64,000 nt of DNA from an uncultured bacterium. GTDB taxonomy: Bacteria > Myxococcota_A > Polyangia > Polyangiales > Houyiibacteriaceae. Of the stretch, positions 54,039-63,672 are shown piece by piece. The notes below the pieces were generated by a model. The model was not told the origin of the DNA. It made no database searches and saw only the letters and a list, made by a program, of their open reading frames with translations. How positions within the stretch are numbered: position 1 is the stretch's first letter; every line of letters starts with the position of its first letter. The DNA lies in the NCBI GenBank assembly GCA_938024995.1, contig CALJDU010000006.1, positions 147,052 through 211,051 on the forward strand, given 5' to 3'. Both the position numbers and the translations under genes were made by a program.

Positions 54039-55766
54039 CTAGAGCGCGCGGAGCCGGCGGGTGAGCCGGACCATGGCGCGTCGCTTCTTCCAGCCGCGCG
54101 TCCGCGGATACTGCGCTTGGACGTACGGGAGCGCAGCTCTTCCCCAGCCCGCGCGGATGGCGCCGAACCCCTCAAGGAACTCGTCGTCGTCCGCGCCCTG
54201 AATGACCCGAACCAGATCCGAAAGCGCGCGCGGATCGGAAGCGGTGGCCCTCGCGTCCTGGTGCACGGCGGAGCGGTAACGCTCGAGCGCGGACTTGTAC
54301 CAACCGAGGTGCATGAAGAGCCGCGCGAGCACGAGGTGCGTGCGAACGTCGCTTCGGTGCTCGCGCGCGTAGCGAAGGAGCGGCCGGACGTCGGCGCGCT
54401 GCTCGAAGGTGTCGTTGCGCGCGATCCGGTCCATCGTGGTCTCGAGCAGATCCGGGAGCGTCTCGCGAAGCGGTCCTTGTGAACGGTTGGCGATCGCGAC
54501 GTAGTTCACGGAAGCGGGCGCGGAGGGAATAAAGCGACCCTCGATAACCTCGCCTTCAATGCGTCCATCCGCGGCGACTGGCGCGGGCGCTTCTTCTGGC
54601 GGCGCTTCTTCGGCTTCTTCGGCTTCTTCGGCCTCAGCGGCTTCTTCGGGAGCGACTTCTTCGGACGGCGGTTCTTCAGGCGTGGCTTCGGCAGCTTCTT
54701 CCTCGGCCTCTTCCGGCGGGAGTGTTGGCACCGATGCTTCTTCAGGCGTGTTCGTCTCGACGTTCGCGACGTTGTCGACCGTCTCGTTGGTCACGTCCGC
54801 GGCGGGCTCGCTCCTTGGCCACAGGAACCAAGCGAGACCGACGACCGCGGCGATCGCGAGCATCAAGGGCACGCGCGAGGTGTCCGGCGCGGGCGCTTTG
54901 TCTGCCGCGGGCGCTTTGTCTGCCGCCACGGGAGGCGCGGACGAGGGCTTGTCGACGGATTCGGTTGCTTCGGCTTCGCGAAGCTTGATCTCGCGGAACG
55001 CGAACTGCGCTTCCTCGATGTCGTCGAAGCGGCGCCGCTCCGGGTTGTCGATCGCCTTTTTGATCCACTCGCCGAGACCGGTGTAGGCGTCGAAGTGATA
55101 GCTCCGAATCTTGCCGTGGGGCTCACGGCCAGTCGCGGCGTAACGCAGGACCTGCGCGATGGAGACCTGGTCGCTCGCGAAGTCAGCGCGCTGCTGCTCG
55201 ACCTCCGGCGCGCGGAACCGGGTGGTGTACTTGCCTGGATCTTGCGGATGACCTTCGCGTTGTTGAACCAGGAGCTGAATGCCGAGGCCCACCACGAAGA
55301 TCCCATCCGCGCCGGCGATGATGTTCCGAGGTGTTAGGTCTCCGTGCCAAACGCCAGCCGAGTGCGCAGAGGCGGTGACGGCGATCAGTTCGTAGCCGAG
55401 GTTGAGCACGTCCTCCGGCTCAACGGCTCCCGCTTCGATCGTCGTGAAGAGCGGGTCTGCGTCGATCCACTTGTAGGCGATGTACGGGACGTCATGCAGG
55501 ACCCCGTAGTCAACGACCGGCACCAGACCTTCTTCACGGATCTTCGCGATGTGTCCGAGCACCTCAAGAACCAGGTCCGCCTCTTCGTCGATCGAGCAGT
55601 CCACCGGAACCGTGGCCAGGACGACCTTCGTTCCTTCGTCTAGACCATCGACGCCAGCGGCGATCGCTTCGTACATCAACGCGGTGCCGCCCCATGAAGA
55701 GGGCTCGCCCACCTCATAGCGACCCTCGAAGAGTTCGCTTAGCGCCTTTTGGGTGTCGCTCGACAC
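54039..55766 (-). CDS. Transmembrane pseudokinase
   Basis: 575 residues from a GTG. A kinase-like fold spans about 15-265, but catalytic residues are gone: the VAIK Lys is Thr52 (VVLAT), HRD is HGD (141-143), and the DFG Asp is Gly160 in VVGLG. Asn148 of the catalytic loop remains. A transmembrane helix lies near 296-313, after a short KAPA repeat. A Glu/Ala/Pro-rich acidic stretch (about 330-395) leads to a helical, TPR-like C-terminus (about 420-575). This layout mirrors the active kinases of the window, so it may act as a scaffold or allosteric partner. It stands 57 bases from the penicillin-acylase gene upstream. Confidence 0.85.
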   Translation of the reverse strand: MSSDTQKALSELFEGRYEVGEPSSWGGTALMYEAIAAGVDGLDEGTKVVLATVPVDCSIDEEADLVLEVLGHIAKIREEGLVPVVDYGVLHDVPYIAYKWIDADPLFTTIEAGAVEPEDVLNLGYELIAVTASAHSAGVWHGDLTPRNIIAGADGIFVVGLGIQLLVQQREGHPQDPGKYTTRFRAPEVEQQRADFASDQVSIAQVLRYAATGREPHGKIRSYHFDAYTGLGEWIKKAIDNPERRRFDDIEEAQFAFREIKLREAEATESVDKPSSAPPVAADKAPAADKAPAPDTSRVPLMLAIAAVVGLAWFLWPRSEPAADVTNETVDNVANVETNTPEEASVPTLPPEEAEEEAAEATPEEPPSEEVAPEEAAEAEEAEEAEEAPPEEAPAPVAADGRIEGEVIEGRFIPSAPASVNYVAIANRSQGPLRETLPDLLETTMDRIARNDTFEQRADVRPLLRYAREHRSDVRTHLVLARLFMHLGWYKSALERYRSAVHQDARATASDPRALSDLVRVIQGADDDEFLEGFGAIRAGWGRAALPYVQAQYPRTRGWKKRRAMVRLTRRLRAL

Positions 55767-55823
55767 GCGCGGAGGATATCGGCGCGACCCGCGTTGGTCG
55801 AGTCGCGACGGTTTGTCGGAAGC

Positions 55824-58800
55824 TTAGGGCTGAGGAACGAAGGTGAAGCGCGCGTTCGCGCCCGCGATCACCTGCTCAGGTGTGAGGCGCATTGGGGTGG
55901 TCTGATTCGCGAGCCAGTCCTGCGCTTGGTCCGCGAAGTGCGGCGAAGCGGGTCGACCCGACTGACCGCCCGGCAAGGTGTTTTGACCCGTGGTCTCATC
56001 TCCCCGAACGGCCACGACCATCCGGAACACGGGGATGGAGCCAAACGTGAAGTCCGTTGGGGAGAACCCGTTGTTGGCCGCGTCGACCACGAAGTTGTCT
56101 CCGCCTCGCGGGAAGCCAGGGAGACCGAAACGTGGATCGTCTTCGTTCAGATCAGGCGCGAGGGGCAACCGCTCCGGCGTGATCGAGAAGCGGTCGACCA
56201 AGAAGCCGAACATGTCGTCGCCGTCGAGGAAGTCACCGATGAGCGCGTCGAAGCGAGTGTGATGGCGCAGGCCCCAGAGCCACTGGTCCCACTCGCCGAT
56301 CCCGTCACCCGTACCAAAGCCTCCGGCGCCAGGACCGGTGGGCGAAGAGCGCAAGAAGGCGAGCGCTTCATCCAGCGCGAGGAGCGCATCTTCGGTCGCG
56401 GTCTCGATCTCGTCGGTCCCGAGCACATCGAAGAACGCTGACTCGTTGGTGTCAGGGTTGAACGAGGCGAGCTCGAGCGGGTTGCCTTCGCCGCGCCCGC
56501 GGATCCAGCGCGTGAGCAGGCGCATCCGTCCGCCGCTCCCGGTCGGGGTCAGCGTTCCTCCGGGGAAGCGTTCGTCGCCGAGCACTTTTCGCTCAAAGCG
56601 TCCGAGCCAGGCGTTGAAGATCATCGTCGCGACCGCGTCTCGTCGGTCCGCTTCGGTGGGCTCTTCGTAGAAGGTCGCGACGCCGGAGCGCGCGAGGAAA
56701 CCGCGGTCGCGCCACTCGATGAGCCGGCGCTCGACCTCGTCGTAGTCCGCGTTTGCGTTTCTCCATAGCTCCGCCAGGCGCGCCTCGACGCTGCCGCCGG
56801 CGGGATCGGTCTCAGACGCCGCGCGCGCGTCAGCGATGCCCTCAAGGATCAGCCCGGTCATCATCGCGCCGAGCGGGGAGCGCACGTCGGCCTGGAGCTC
56901 CGCCATGTCGCTTACGTCGTGGTCTTCGCTCGCGCGGAGCCGGTCATCGATCCGCGTCGCGCGGAAGTCCTCGTGCCACGGGCCGCCGATGTAGAAAGGA
57001 TCGTTCTCGAGGTCGTTGTCTTGGGCCATCGTGCCCGGGTCGTTGTTGGCGGTGACGACGAAGCCTCGTCCGGGCGCGACCGCGGCGGGGTAACGATCAC
57101 GCGGGACGACGCAACGGTGCGGGGCCGTTACGCTCTCATCCACGCGGCCGTCGTCGCTGAGCGGGAGTTCGAAGCCGCGGAAGCGCGTCCCATCGATCAA
57201 CAGACGTGGGTCGGCTCCGTCGGCGAAGCGCCCATCGTCTCCGCGCAGATGCTCACGGCAGGGCATGACTTGGTAGGGCAGGTACGCCACGTCACCGCTT
57301 GAGTCCGCGGCGACGACGTTCTGCGAGTAGCCGACCAAGGCGTCGCTCCTCTCCTGCATCTCCCTGACCGTACGCGCGTGGCCCCACTCTTCGAGCGTGA
57401 GGCCAAAGTTGGGACCGTCGAGCGGGGTGTAGTCGAAGCTGACCGCGCGGATGACGCCGTCGCCGTCGAGGTCTTGGGGCACGACGAAGTCGGACAAGAG
57501 CATGACCTTGAACTCACCGTCGGCGACCGCTTCGTCTTCGGTGACGACGCGCCCTTCGATCGCGGTGATCAAGCGACCGTCAAACGTGGCGACGCGGTTC
57601 ACGCGAACGGTTCGGCCGACGCTGGAGAGCGAAGGGCGGTCGGCGATCTCGTAGACCTCTTCGACGAGCGTGACCGGTCGCTCTTCCCCGAGGTAGCGGG
57701 TCGCGCGAGGCGCGCCGTTGTCGTCGAGGAGCAGCTCGTCTTCAAACCAGTCGGTGATGTCTCCGAAGAACTGCGTCTGGTTCCACGCCACGTCGCCGTT
57801 CGTGCCGACCGCCATGAGCGGCACGCCGGGGAACGCCAGACCCACCTGTCGCGTGTCGCCGCCGCCCAAGAGCTTCGTGTCAACGCCCATGCGGAAGAAG
57901 AGCGTCGGCACGGTGCCGGGAAGGTGACCGTCGCCGCAGAGCATCGCGGCGCCATCGGAAGACCGGCTCCCCGCGACCGCCCAGGCGTTCGAGCCGAAGC
58001 CGTCGACGCGGTGCAAGCGCTCTTGAATCCCTGCGAGGCGATCCGCGAGACGCGCGAGCGTGACCTCAGGAAGGACCGCGCGTCGGCGCTCGAGCGGTGA
58101 CCGCGGCGGGACCGGGTCGATGATCGGCAAGGCGTCTCCGCTCTCGCTTCCCCAACCCCCTGCCGACGCGTAGCCCTCGCTGTTCGTCACGCGGTCAAAC
58201 GCATCGAGCAGTCCGGCGTGGCGAAGCGCTTGAAGCGGCGCGCCGTCGAAGTGATCCGCGAGCTGTCGCTGGGCGCGTGCGTGGCCCACATCCGTCGTCT
58301 CGTAACCGAGGCTGTAGGTGACCGCGGCGGCCACCGCGGAGACATCGCGCAAGGTGAAAGGCTCAAGCAACGCCGGTACGCGAACCCCAAAGAGCGGCGC
58401 GGCCAACGAGTACTCCTCGGGCGGCAGCTCTTCGCGATCACCGACCGCTTCGATGTAGGCGTTCACGCCCTCGACGAACGCTTGGTAGCGCGCGCGCTGG
58501 GTACCCGTAAACCGAGCGAGCGCGGTGTCGACCACGACGGTCATCCCGGTGCCGCGCGACTCCATGTCGATCTCAAGGGCCGCGTCTCCGAGGAGCGCGC
58601 TGAGCCGCCCCGTCGACAAGCGCCGCGCCATGTCCATCTCGAAGAAGCGATCACGCGCGACGATGTAGCCGAGCAGGCGCGCCGCGTCCTCGCGGTTCTC
58701 CGCGTAGACATGCGGCACATCGTTCTCGGTAAAGACGATGTAGCCCGGCGCGCTCAGGCCAGGCATCGAGATGCGACGGGTCTCGTCGACCGCGCCGATC

Positions 58801-58979
58801 ACGGGCGGCGGTTCAAGGTCCGCGTCCGGACCGTCCGCGCTGTCGATCGCGCCATCGGTCGTGTCGCCCGAGTTCGTGTCCGAAGAGGCGTCCGCGGGAG
58901 CGTCATCGTCGCCACACCCGGCGACGAGCAGCGAAGCGAGAAGAAAGGGCAGGGCGCAGGGGGCGAGCGGGCGAAGCAT
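55824..58979 (-). CDS. Penicillin acylase family lipoprotein (Ntn hydrolase)
   Basis: About 1051 residues. The ATG encoding MLRPLAPC gives a signal peptide with lipobox LVAGC (lipid Cys22), followed by an Asp/Ser/Thr-rich linker; a further upstream ATG adds 11 unneeded residues. The family's catalytic Ser, which becomes the N-terminus after self-cleavage, is in GFGSNAWAVAG. The partner segment GDGHLPGTVP follows. It is probably exported and cleaved into two chains, then hydrolyses amide bonds such as N-acyl-homoserine lactones or beta-lactam side chains; the substrate cannot be told. It lies 34 bases after ribA on the same strand. Confidence 0.9.
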   Translation of the reverse strand: MLRPLAPCALPFLLASLLVAGCGDDDAPADASSDTNSGDTTDGAIDSADGPDADLEPPPVIGAVDETRRISMPGLSAPGYIVFTENDVPHVYAENREDAARLLGYIVARDRFFEMDMARRLSTGRLSALLGDAALEIDMESRGTGMTVVVDTALARFTGTQRARYQAFVEGVNAYIEAVGDREELPPEEYSLAAPLFGVRVPALLEPFTLRDVSAVAAAVTYSLGYETTDVGHARAQRQLADHFDGAPLQALRHAGLLDAFDRVTNSEGYASAGGWGSESGDALPIIDPVPPRSPLERRRAVLPEVTLARLADRLAGIQERLHRVDGFGSNAWAVAGSRSSDGAAMLCGDGHLPGTVPTLFFRMGVDTKLLGGGDTRQVGLAFPGVPLMAVGTNGDVAWNQTQFFGDITDWFEDELLLDDNGAPRATRYLGEERPVTLVEEVYEIADRPSLSSVGRTVRVNRVATFDGRLITAIEGRVVTEDEAVADGEFKVMLLSDFVVPQDLDGDGVIRAVSFDYTPLDGPNFGLTLEEWGHARTVREMQERSDALVGYSQNVVAADSSGDVAYLPYQVMPCREHLRGDDGRFADGADPRLLIDGTRFRGFELPLSDDGRVDESVTAPHRCVVPRDRYPAAVAPGRGFVVTANNDPGTMAQDNDLENDPFYIGGPWHEDFRATRIDDRLRASEDHDVSDMAELQADVRSPLGAMMTGLILEGIADARAASETDPAGGSVEARLAELWRNANADYDEVERRLIEWRDRGFLARSGVATFYEEPTEADRRDAVATMIFNAWLGRFERKVLGDERFPGGTLTPTGSGGRMRLLTRWIRGRGEGNPLELASFNPDTNESAFFDVLGTDEIETATEDALLALDEALAFLRSSPTGPGAGGFGTGDGIGEWDQWLWGLRHHTRFDALIGDFLDGDDMFGFLVDRFSITPERLPLAPDLNEDDPRFGLPGFPRGGDNFVVDAANNGFSPTDFTFGSIPVFRMVVAVRGDETTGQNTLPGGQSGRPASPHFADQAQDWLANQTTPMRLTPEQVIAGANARFTFVPQP

Positions 58980-59013
58980 GCCGGACGCTACCGCGGTGAG
59001 CGCCCGGTTCAAG

Positions 59014-59643
59014 CTATGACGTGCGATCCAGTGGTGCGTCGAAGAGATCGACGCCGCCGATCAGGTGCCCCATCCGCTTCTCTTTCGCGTCCAGGTAGTG
59101 CTCGCTGAGCTTGTGGGGCGTGACGACGTGCGGGACGCGGCGAGCGATCGTGATGCCCTCACGCTCGAGCGCAACCATCTTCGCTGGGTTGTTGGTCATG
59201 AGCGCGATCGAGCGCACCTCGAGGTCGCGGAGAATGTCCGCGGCGGCGGTGTAGTGCCGCAGGTCATCTCCCAGACCCAGCGCGCGATTGGCGTCCACCG
59301 TGTCGAGCCCCTGTTCTTGCAGCGCGTAGGCCTTCACCTTGTCCCCGAGACCGATCCCGCGGCCTTCTTGGCGAAGGTAGATGACGACGCCCCGTCCAGC
59401 GCGCTCGAGTCTCTCCATCGCGAGCTCAAGTTGGTCACGGCAGTCGCACTTGAGCGAGCCGAAGACCTCGCTCGTCAGGCACTCGCTGTGCACCCGGGTC
59501 ATCACTTGCTCACCGCGGATATCGCCGCGAACGAGCGCGACGTGCTCCTTCATCTCCCGGCCGCTTTCATCGCGGTAGACGTGCATGGAGAACGTGCCGA
59601 AGCGGGTGGGAAGGTTGGCTTCAGAGTATCGACGAGTCGCCAC
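59014..59643 (-). CDS. ribA: GTP cyclohydrolase II
   Basis: First step of riboflavin synthesis: GTP to 2,5-diamino-6-ribosylamino-pyrimidinone phosphate. 209 residues from a GTG. Zinc ligands lie in HSECLTSEVFGSLKCDCRDQL (one Cys in SECL, two in KCDC), and RQEGRGIGL plus the VDANRALGLGDDLRHY segment are diagnostic. There is no fused RibB domain, so this is the stand-alone cyclohydrolase. No other rib gene is adjacent; the nearest neighbour is the penicillin-acylase gene 34 bases downstream. Upstream sequence (71 bases) is too short and unstructured for an FMN riboswitch. Confidence 0.96.
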   Translation of the reverse strand: MATRRYSEANLPTRFGTFSMHVYRDESGREMKEHVALVRGDIRGEQVMTRVHSECLTSEVFGSLKCDCRDQLELAMERLERAGRGVVIYLRQEGRGIGLGDKVKAYALQEQGLDTVDANRALGLGDDLRHYTAAADILRDLEVRSIALMTNNPAKMVALEREGITIARRVPHVVTPHKLSEHYLDAKEKRMGHLIGGVDLFDAPLDRTS

Positions 59644-59714
59644 GGCGGGAACATAGGCGCAGGAGCACCTCCGTCAAGCTTCGCGGTGTGTCGCGGGCGT
59701 GTTAGGAACAAGAC

Positions 59715-61211
59715 ATGAGCGGCGCGCTGCGATCGGATCTCGCTACGTTCTGCCGCGCGTCGGACTCGACCGCGGACCGCGCGGCTTATGCGCGCGACCT
59801 GTGGCCGAGGCAGCAGATCGTCACCCGCGCCGGAACCGCGATGCCGTCGCCGCCGGCGGTGGTCGTCTGGCCGGAGAGCACTCAAGACGTTCAAGCGATC
59901 CTCCGGTTCGCCAGTGAGCGGCAGATCCCGGTCGTGCCCTTTGGTGCCGGGAGCGGGGTGTGCGGCGGGATCTTGCCGAGCGACGAGACCATCGTGCTCG
60001 ACACGAAGAAGATGCGCGCGGTGTCGATCGATCGCGACGCCAGCGAGGTCACCGCGCAGAGCGGGATCATCGGTCAGCATCTCGAGGACGCGCTCGCGCA
60101 GGCGGGGCTCACGCTGGGCCACTTCCCTTCGTCGATCTACTGCTCAACGCTGGGCGGGTGGATCGCGGCGCGTTCCGCAGGGCAGTGCTCGGGTCGCTAC
60201 GGAAAGATCGAGGACATGGTCAAGCGGCTCACCGTCGTCGACGGAACCGGAGCGCTTCATCACGGTGAGCGCGGCGGCGAGAACGCGGCGCTGCTCCCGC
60301 TCTTCATTGGGAGCGAGGGCATCCTCGGCGTCGTGACGGAGGCGTCGCTCGCGATCGCGGAAGTGCGCGGGCGGGCGTTCGCGTCGTTCATGTGCCCGAG
60401 CACCGACGCGGGGCTGACCGCGATTCGTCGTATCTACCAAGCGGGCCTGCGCCCAGCCGTCGCGCGGCTCTACGATCCCTTCGACTCCGTCATCGCGAAA
60501 CGGCTCGGGCACAAGTCGAGCGGGCCGAGCGAGCGGACCGGGCCCAGCTTGGCGAAGCGCCTCGTGGTCCGCGCGATTCGAAAGCCTCAGCTCCTCAACG
60601 AGCTCATCTCGCGCGCGCCCGACAAGATGCTCGGCGGCGCGAAGCTGGTGTTCATGTGGGAAGGCGAACCATCGCTGATCGCCGCGGAGCGTGAAGAGGT
60701 GCAAGCGATCTGCGCAGACGTGCGCGCGACTGACACGGGCGAAGAGCCGGCGCGTTACTGGTTCAAAAATCGTCACAAGGTCAGCTATCGGCAGTCGCCT
60801 TACTTCGCGGCCGGCGCGTTCATCGACACGATGGAGGTCGCGTCGACGTGGTCGCGACTGATGCCGATGTATCGCGCGGTTCGTGAAGCGCTCGCGGGGC
60901 ATGTCTTCGTGATGGCGCACTTCAGTCACGCCTACCCGGACGGTGCGTCCATCTACTTCACGTTCGTCGGGTCCGCGGAGAGCGACGAAGAGGCGCTGCG
61001 CGAATACGACAAGACCTGGGCGTCGGCGCTCGCGGCGGTGGTACGCGCTGGCGGGACGCTCTCCCATCATCACGGGGTCGGCCGGAGCAAAGCGCCGCAG
61101 ATGCGCGCGGAGCAGGGGCACGCGCTGGAGATGGTCAGAGCGCTGAAGCGCGTGATGGATCCCGCGGGCATTTTGAACCGGGGGTCGCTGATTCCGGAGC
61201 CATCGCGATGA
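59715..61211 (+). CDS. FAD-linked oxidase (GlcD-like subunit)
   Basis: 498 residues with an N-terminal FAD_binding_4 domain (VPFGAGSGVCGG, GGWIAARSAGQCSGRYGKIEDMV) and a C-terminal FAD-linked oxidase domain that ends HHHGVGRSK. These are the marks of the vanillyl-alcohol-oxidase superfamily, close to glycolate oxidase GlcD, D-lactate dehydrogenase and alkyl-dihydroxyacetonephosphate synthase. The last shares the RYWFKNRHKVSYRQSP-like segment, so AGPS-type activity is a second option. The stop overlaps the next gene (ATGA), which encodes a shorter FAD-binding partner. Confidence 0.92.
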   Translation: MSGALRSDLATFCRASDSTADRAAYARDLWPRQQIVTRAGTAMPSPPAVVVWPESTQDVQAILRFASERQIPVVPFGAGSGVCGGILPSDETIVLDTKKMRAVSIDRDASEVTAQSGIIGQHLEDALAQAGLTLGHFPSSIYCSTLGGWIAARSAGQCSGRYGKIEDMVKRLTVVDGTGALHHGERGGENAALLPLFIGSEGILGVVTEASLAIAEVRGRAFASFMCPSTDAGLTAIRRIYQAGLRPAVARLYDPFDSVIAKRLGHKSSGPSERTGPSLAKRLVVRAIRKPQLLNELISRAPDKMLGGAKLVFMWEGEPSLIAAEREEVQAICADVRATDTGEEPARYWFKNRHKVSYRQSPYFAAGAFIDTMEVASTWSRLMPMYRAVREALAGHVFVMAHFSHAYPDGASIYFTFVGSAESDEEALREYDKTWASALAAVVRAGGTLSHHHGVGRSKAPQMRAEQGHALEMVRALKRVMDPAGILNRGSLIPEPSR

Positions 61212-62095
61212 CGTCGGCGGACGAACATCGCCGAGCGTTCGCCGCGGCCATCCGTAGAGGCGCTCCCGGTTCGTTAGAAGAAGGCGATCGGCTCGCGATC
61301 TTGCCGAGCAATCAGCGCGAGGTGGCCACCGTGCTTCGCATCGCTTCGGAACATCGCGTCGCGCTCGCGGTGCCGGGGAGCGGGCTGCACGACAAAACAG
61401 ATCGCGTCGCGCTCGACCTCCGACGGCTCGACGAGGTCATTCGCTACGACGACACCTCACTTCTGGTTCACGTGGCGTCGGGCTGCACCCTGGCGTCGCT
61501 GGAGCGCTCGCTGCAGAAGCGAGGTTGCTCGCTTCGTCTCGCGAGCCACGTGGGCGCCCAGAGCGTCGGGGAGTGGCTCGCGCGTGGTGCGTTAGGGAGG
61601 CGTCAGCGTGAAGACGATCCGGTCGAGCAGGTCGTCGCGGGTCTGACGTTCGTGACCGCGAGCGGTGAGTCCGTGACCGTGAGGCCTGCGCCGCGCCGCG
61701 CGGTGGGACCGGATCTCGTGAGCGCGATGGTGGGGGGACGAGGGCGCCTCGGCGTGATCACCGCGGCCTGGCTCTCGGTGTCACTCGAACGCCCGCTCAC
61801 GCACGTAGCGATCTTGTTCCCTTCGTTTTCGTTGGCGACCGCGTCACGCGAAGAGCTTCGTCGCGTCGGGGTTCGGGCAGTACAATCGGAAGTGAGCCGC
61901 GCCGCGGAAGGCGGACGCGTCGATTGGTGGCTCGAGCGCCGTGGTGAGGTCGACATCGTGACCAGCATCAGCGAGCAGCATCAGGGCGTATGGATCGAGG
62001 GGCTGGCGAAGATCTCAGGAACGCCGCCGGCGCCTCCGTCTTCGATCGTGTGTTCGCTTGCGCGCGAGCTCGATCCCCACGGGATCCTCTGCTGA
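61208..62095 (+). CDS. FAD-binding oxidase subunit (GlcE-like)
   Basis: 295 residues, starting in an ATGA overlap with the GlcD-like gene. The N-terminal part resembles FAD_binding_4 (VALAVPGSGLHDKT, RYDDTSLLVHVASGCTLASLE), as in GlcE. At 295 residues it is shorter than many GlcE proteins (about 350). The C-terminus keeps short motifs (VDWWLERRG, LARELDPHGIL) but not the full oxidase domain. A GlcF-type iron-sulfur gene is not next to it. It probably pairs with the GlcD-like subunit. It ends ten bases from the convergent membrane-protein gene. Confidence 0.85.
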   Translation: MTSADEHRRAFAAAIRRGAPGSLEEGDRLAILPSNQREVATVLRIASEHRVALAVPGSGLHDKTDRVALDLRRLDEVIRYDDTSLLVHVASGCTLASLERSLQKRGCSLRLASHVGAQSVGEWLARGALGRRQREDDPVEQVVAGLTFVTASGESVTVRPAPRRAVGPDLVSAMVGGRGRLGVITAAWLSVSLERPLTHVAILFPSFSLATASREELRRVGVRAVQSEVSRAAEGGRVDWWLERRGEVDIVTSISEQHQGVWIEGLAKISGTPPAPPSSIVCSLARELDPHGILC

Positions 62096-62104
62096 CGCCG
62101 AGCC

Positions 62105-62608
62105 CTACTCGCTCGCGGCTTCTGCCGCGTCCGCGGCTTCTGCTGCTTCCGCTGCCTCTTCCGCTTCGTCGGCGGCGATCTCGGCTTCAAGCTCCGCTTC
62201 GACGACTTCCTTTGTGCGGGTCCACTGACCGGTGACGAGCCCGCCGGCAAAGAGGACCATGCAGCCGACGAGCGTGAGCCAGAGCCCGGCGAAGGTGATG
62301 TTGTAGAGGAAACGAGCGGCCTCGAAGACGCCCCAGCTGATCGCGGCTGCGCCGGTGAAGGTCGCGACGCCGGCGGAGATGCGCTTGTACTTCAGGGAGA
62401 GCAGCGCGGAGACGAGCGCCATGATCGGGAGCAAGAACGCGGCGGAGTATTGCGGTCCGAAGCGACTCGCCTCGAGGGCCAAGCGGAAGCCAGAGAACTG
62501 ACCAAGCTCGAAGCCGATCCATGAGGAGAAGAAGCCTCCGATGACGAGGATCGAGCCAGCCAAAACGACGAGGTTCATCCTCTTCACGCGGTTCATGAGA
62601 CGGAGCAT
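62105..62608 (-). CDS. Four-helix membrane protein with acidic Ala/Glu tail
   Basis: 167 residues. About four hydrophobic helices (near 12-30, 44-66, 76-94 and 101-121), then an Ala/Glu-rich cytoplasmic tail of about 40 residues (EAEEAAEAAEAAD). ATG at 62608 is used; ATG at 62578 would give a tighter start (MNLVVLAGS). No domain recognised. It converges with the GlcE-like gene and is divergent from the TPR lipoprotein. The low-complexity tail suggests coiled-coil or helical contact with a soluble partner (inference). Confidence 0.75.
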   Translation of the reverse strand: MLRLMNRVKRMNLVVLAGSILVIGGFFSSWIGFELGQFSGFRLALEASRFGPQYSAAFLLPIMALVSALLSLKYKRISAGVATFTGAAAISWGVFEAARFLYNITFAGLWLTLVGCMVLFAGGLVTGQWTRTKEVVEAELEAEIAADEAEEAAEAAEAADAAEAASE

Positions 62609-62712
62609 AGAGAAATTGCCGCGTGCTTCGGTGATTTCGCGCTGTGAAACGTGAAATTTGAGTTTCTTTCGGAGAAGGGGAAACCGGCCACGGATTGGGT
62701 CGACGAAGGCAC

Positions 62713-63672
62713 ATGCGCCGCCCCTCCGAGTTCTTCGTCACCTCTCTCGTTTGCTCGACGATCGGGATTTGTTTCTTGGTTACAAGTGGTTGCGCGACTG
62801 GCGGGCTTCCGCGAGAGGCCGTGACGCACAACACGGTCGGCGCAGAGCTACTGGCGGAGGGCCGAATGGACGACGCAGAAGCGCGGTTTCGTCTCGCGCT
62901 CGAGTATCAGCCGCGCTTCTCTGAGCCTCACCAGAACCTCGGCCTGGTCGCGCTCTCTCGGGGCGACCTTGAGGAAGCCGAAGCGCACCTTCGCGCCGCG
63001 ACCCGCCTCAACGAGGACTTCGCGGAGGCCTGGTCGAACTTGGGCATCGTGTACGAGCGGATGTCGCGCAACGATGACGCTCGTGGCGCATACGACCGCG
63101 CGCTCTCGATCAACCCTGGTCTGATCAACGCGCGGCGCAACATCTCGCGCCTGCTCGTCTCGCGGCGCGCGTTCGGACCAGCGCGGGCGCACTTGATGCG
63201 CTTGGTTCAGCTCGTCCCGAACGACCCGCAAGCGGAAGGGCTGCTCGCGTACGTAGAGCTTCGGATTGAGCGCCCCGCGGAAGCCGAGCGTCGCGCGACG
63301 CGTCTCCTCGCGACCCATCCGGAGAACGCGGTGGGGCTGACGGTTCGCGGGATCATCCTCGCGCAGCGCGGTGAACTTGAGCGCGCCAAGCACGACCTGC
63401 AGCGCGCGAGCGCCGACCCTCTTGTTGGATACGACGCGCGTCTTCGACTTGCCGCTGTCACCGTCGCGGGCGGTGAGCTGGAGCGCGCTCGTCCGCTCGT
63501 ATCCTCGCTCTTGGTGGAGGGGGCGGAGGACGCGGCGGTGCAGTTGGTCGCGGGTTACCTCGAGCTCGCGCTGGGGCACGTCGACGCGGCGCGCGCATAC
63601 GCTGAGGACGCGCTGCGCCTCGCGCCTGATCTCGCGGCGGCGCGCTCGCTCATCGAGCGGATCGACGGTTGA
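62713..63672 (+). CDS. TPR lipoprotein
   Basis: 319 residues from the ATG encoding MRRPSEF; a TTG six codons earlier is less likely. A signal peptide with lipid Cys27 (VTSGC) is followed by at least six tetratricopeptide repeats with the WxxLGxxYxxxxxxxxAxxxFxxAL pattern (AWSNLGIVYERMSRNDDARGAYDRAL is the best). It is probably an outer-membrane-anchored periplasmic scaffold, similar in layout to PilF/Tgl-like pilotins, though that link is only structural. Its stop overlaps the next gene start (TTGA), so the two are coupled. Confidence 0.88.
   Translation: MRRPSEFFVTSLVCSTIGICFLVTSGCATGGLPREAVTHNTVGAELLAEGRMDDAEARFRLALEYQPRFSEPHQNLGLVALSRGDLEEAEAHLRAATRLNEDFAEAWSNLGIVYERMSRNDDARGAYDRALSINPGLINARRNISRLLVSRRAFGPARAHLMRLVQLVPNDPQAEGLLAYVELRIERPAEAERRATRLLATHPENAVGLTVRGIILAQRGELERAKHDLQRASADPLVGYDARLRLAAVTVAGGELERARPLVSSLLVEGAEDAAVQLVAGYLELALGHVDAARAYAEDALRLAPDLAAARSLIERIDG

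Noticed and set aside
59644-59714. FMN riboswitch upstream of ribA
   Set aside because: Region is only 71 bases and lacks the conserved RFN core.
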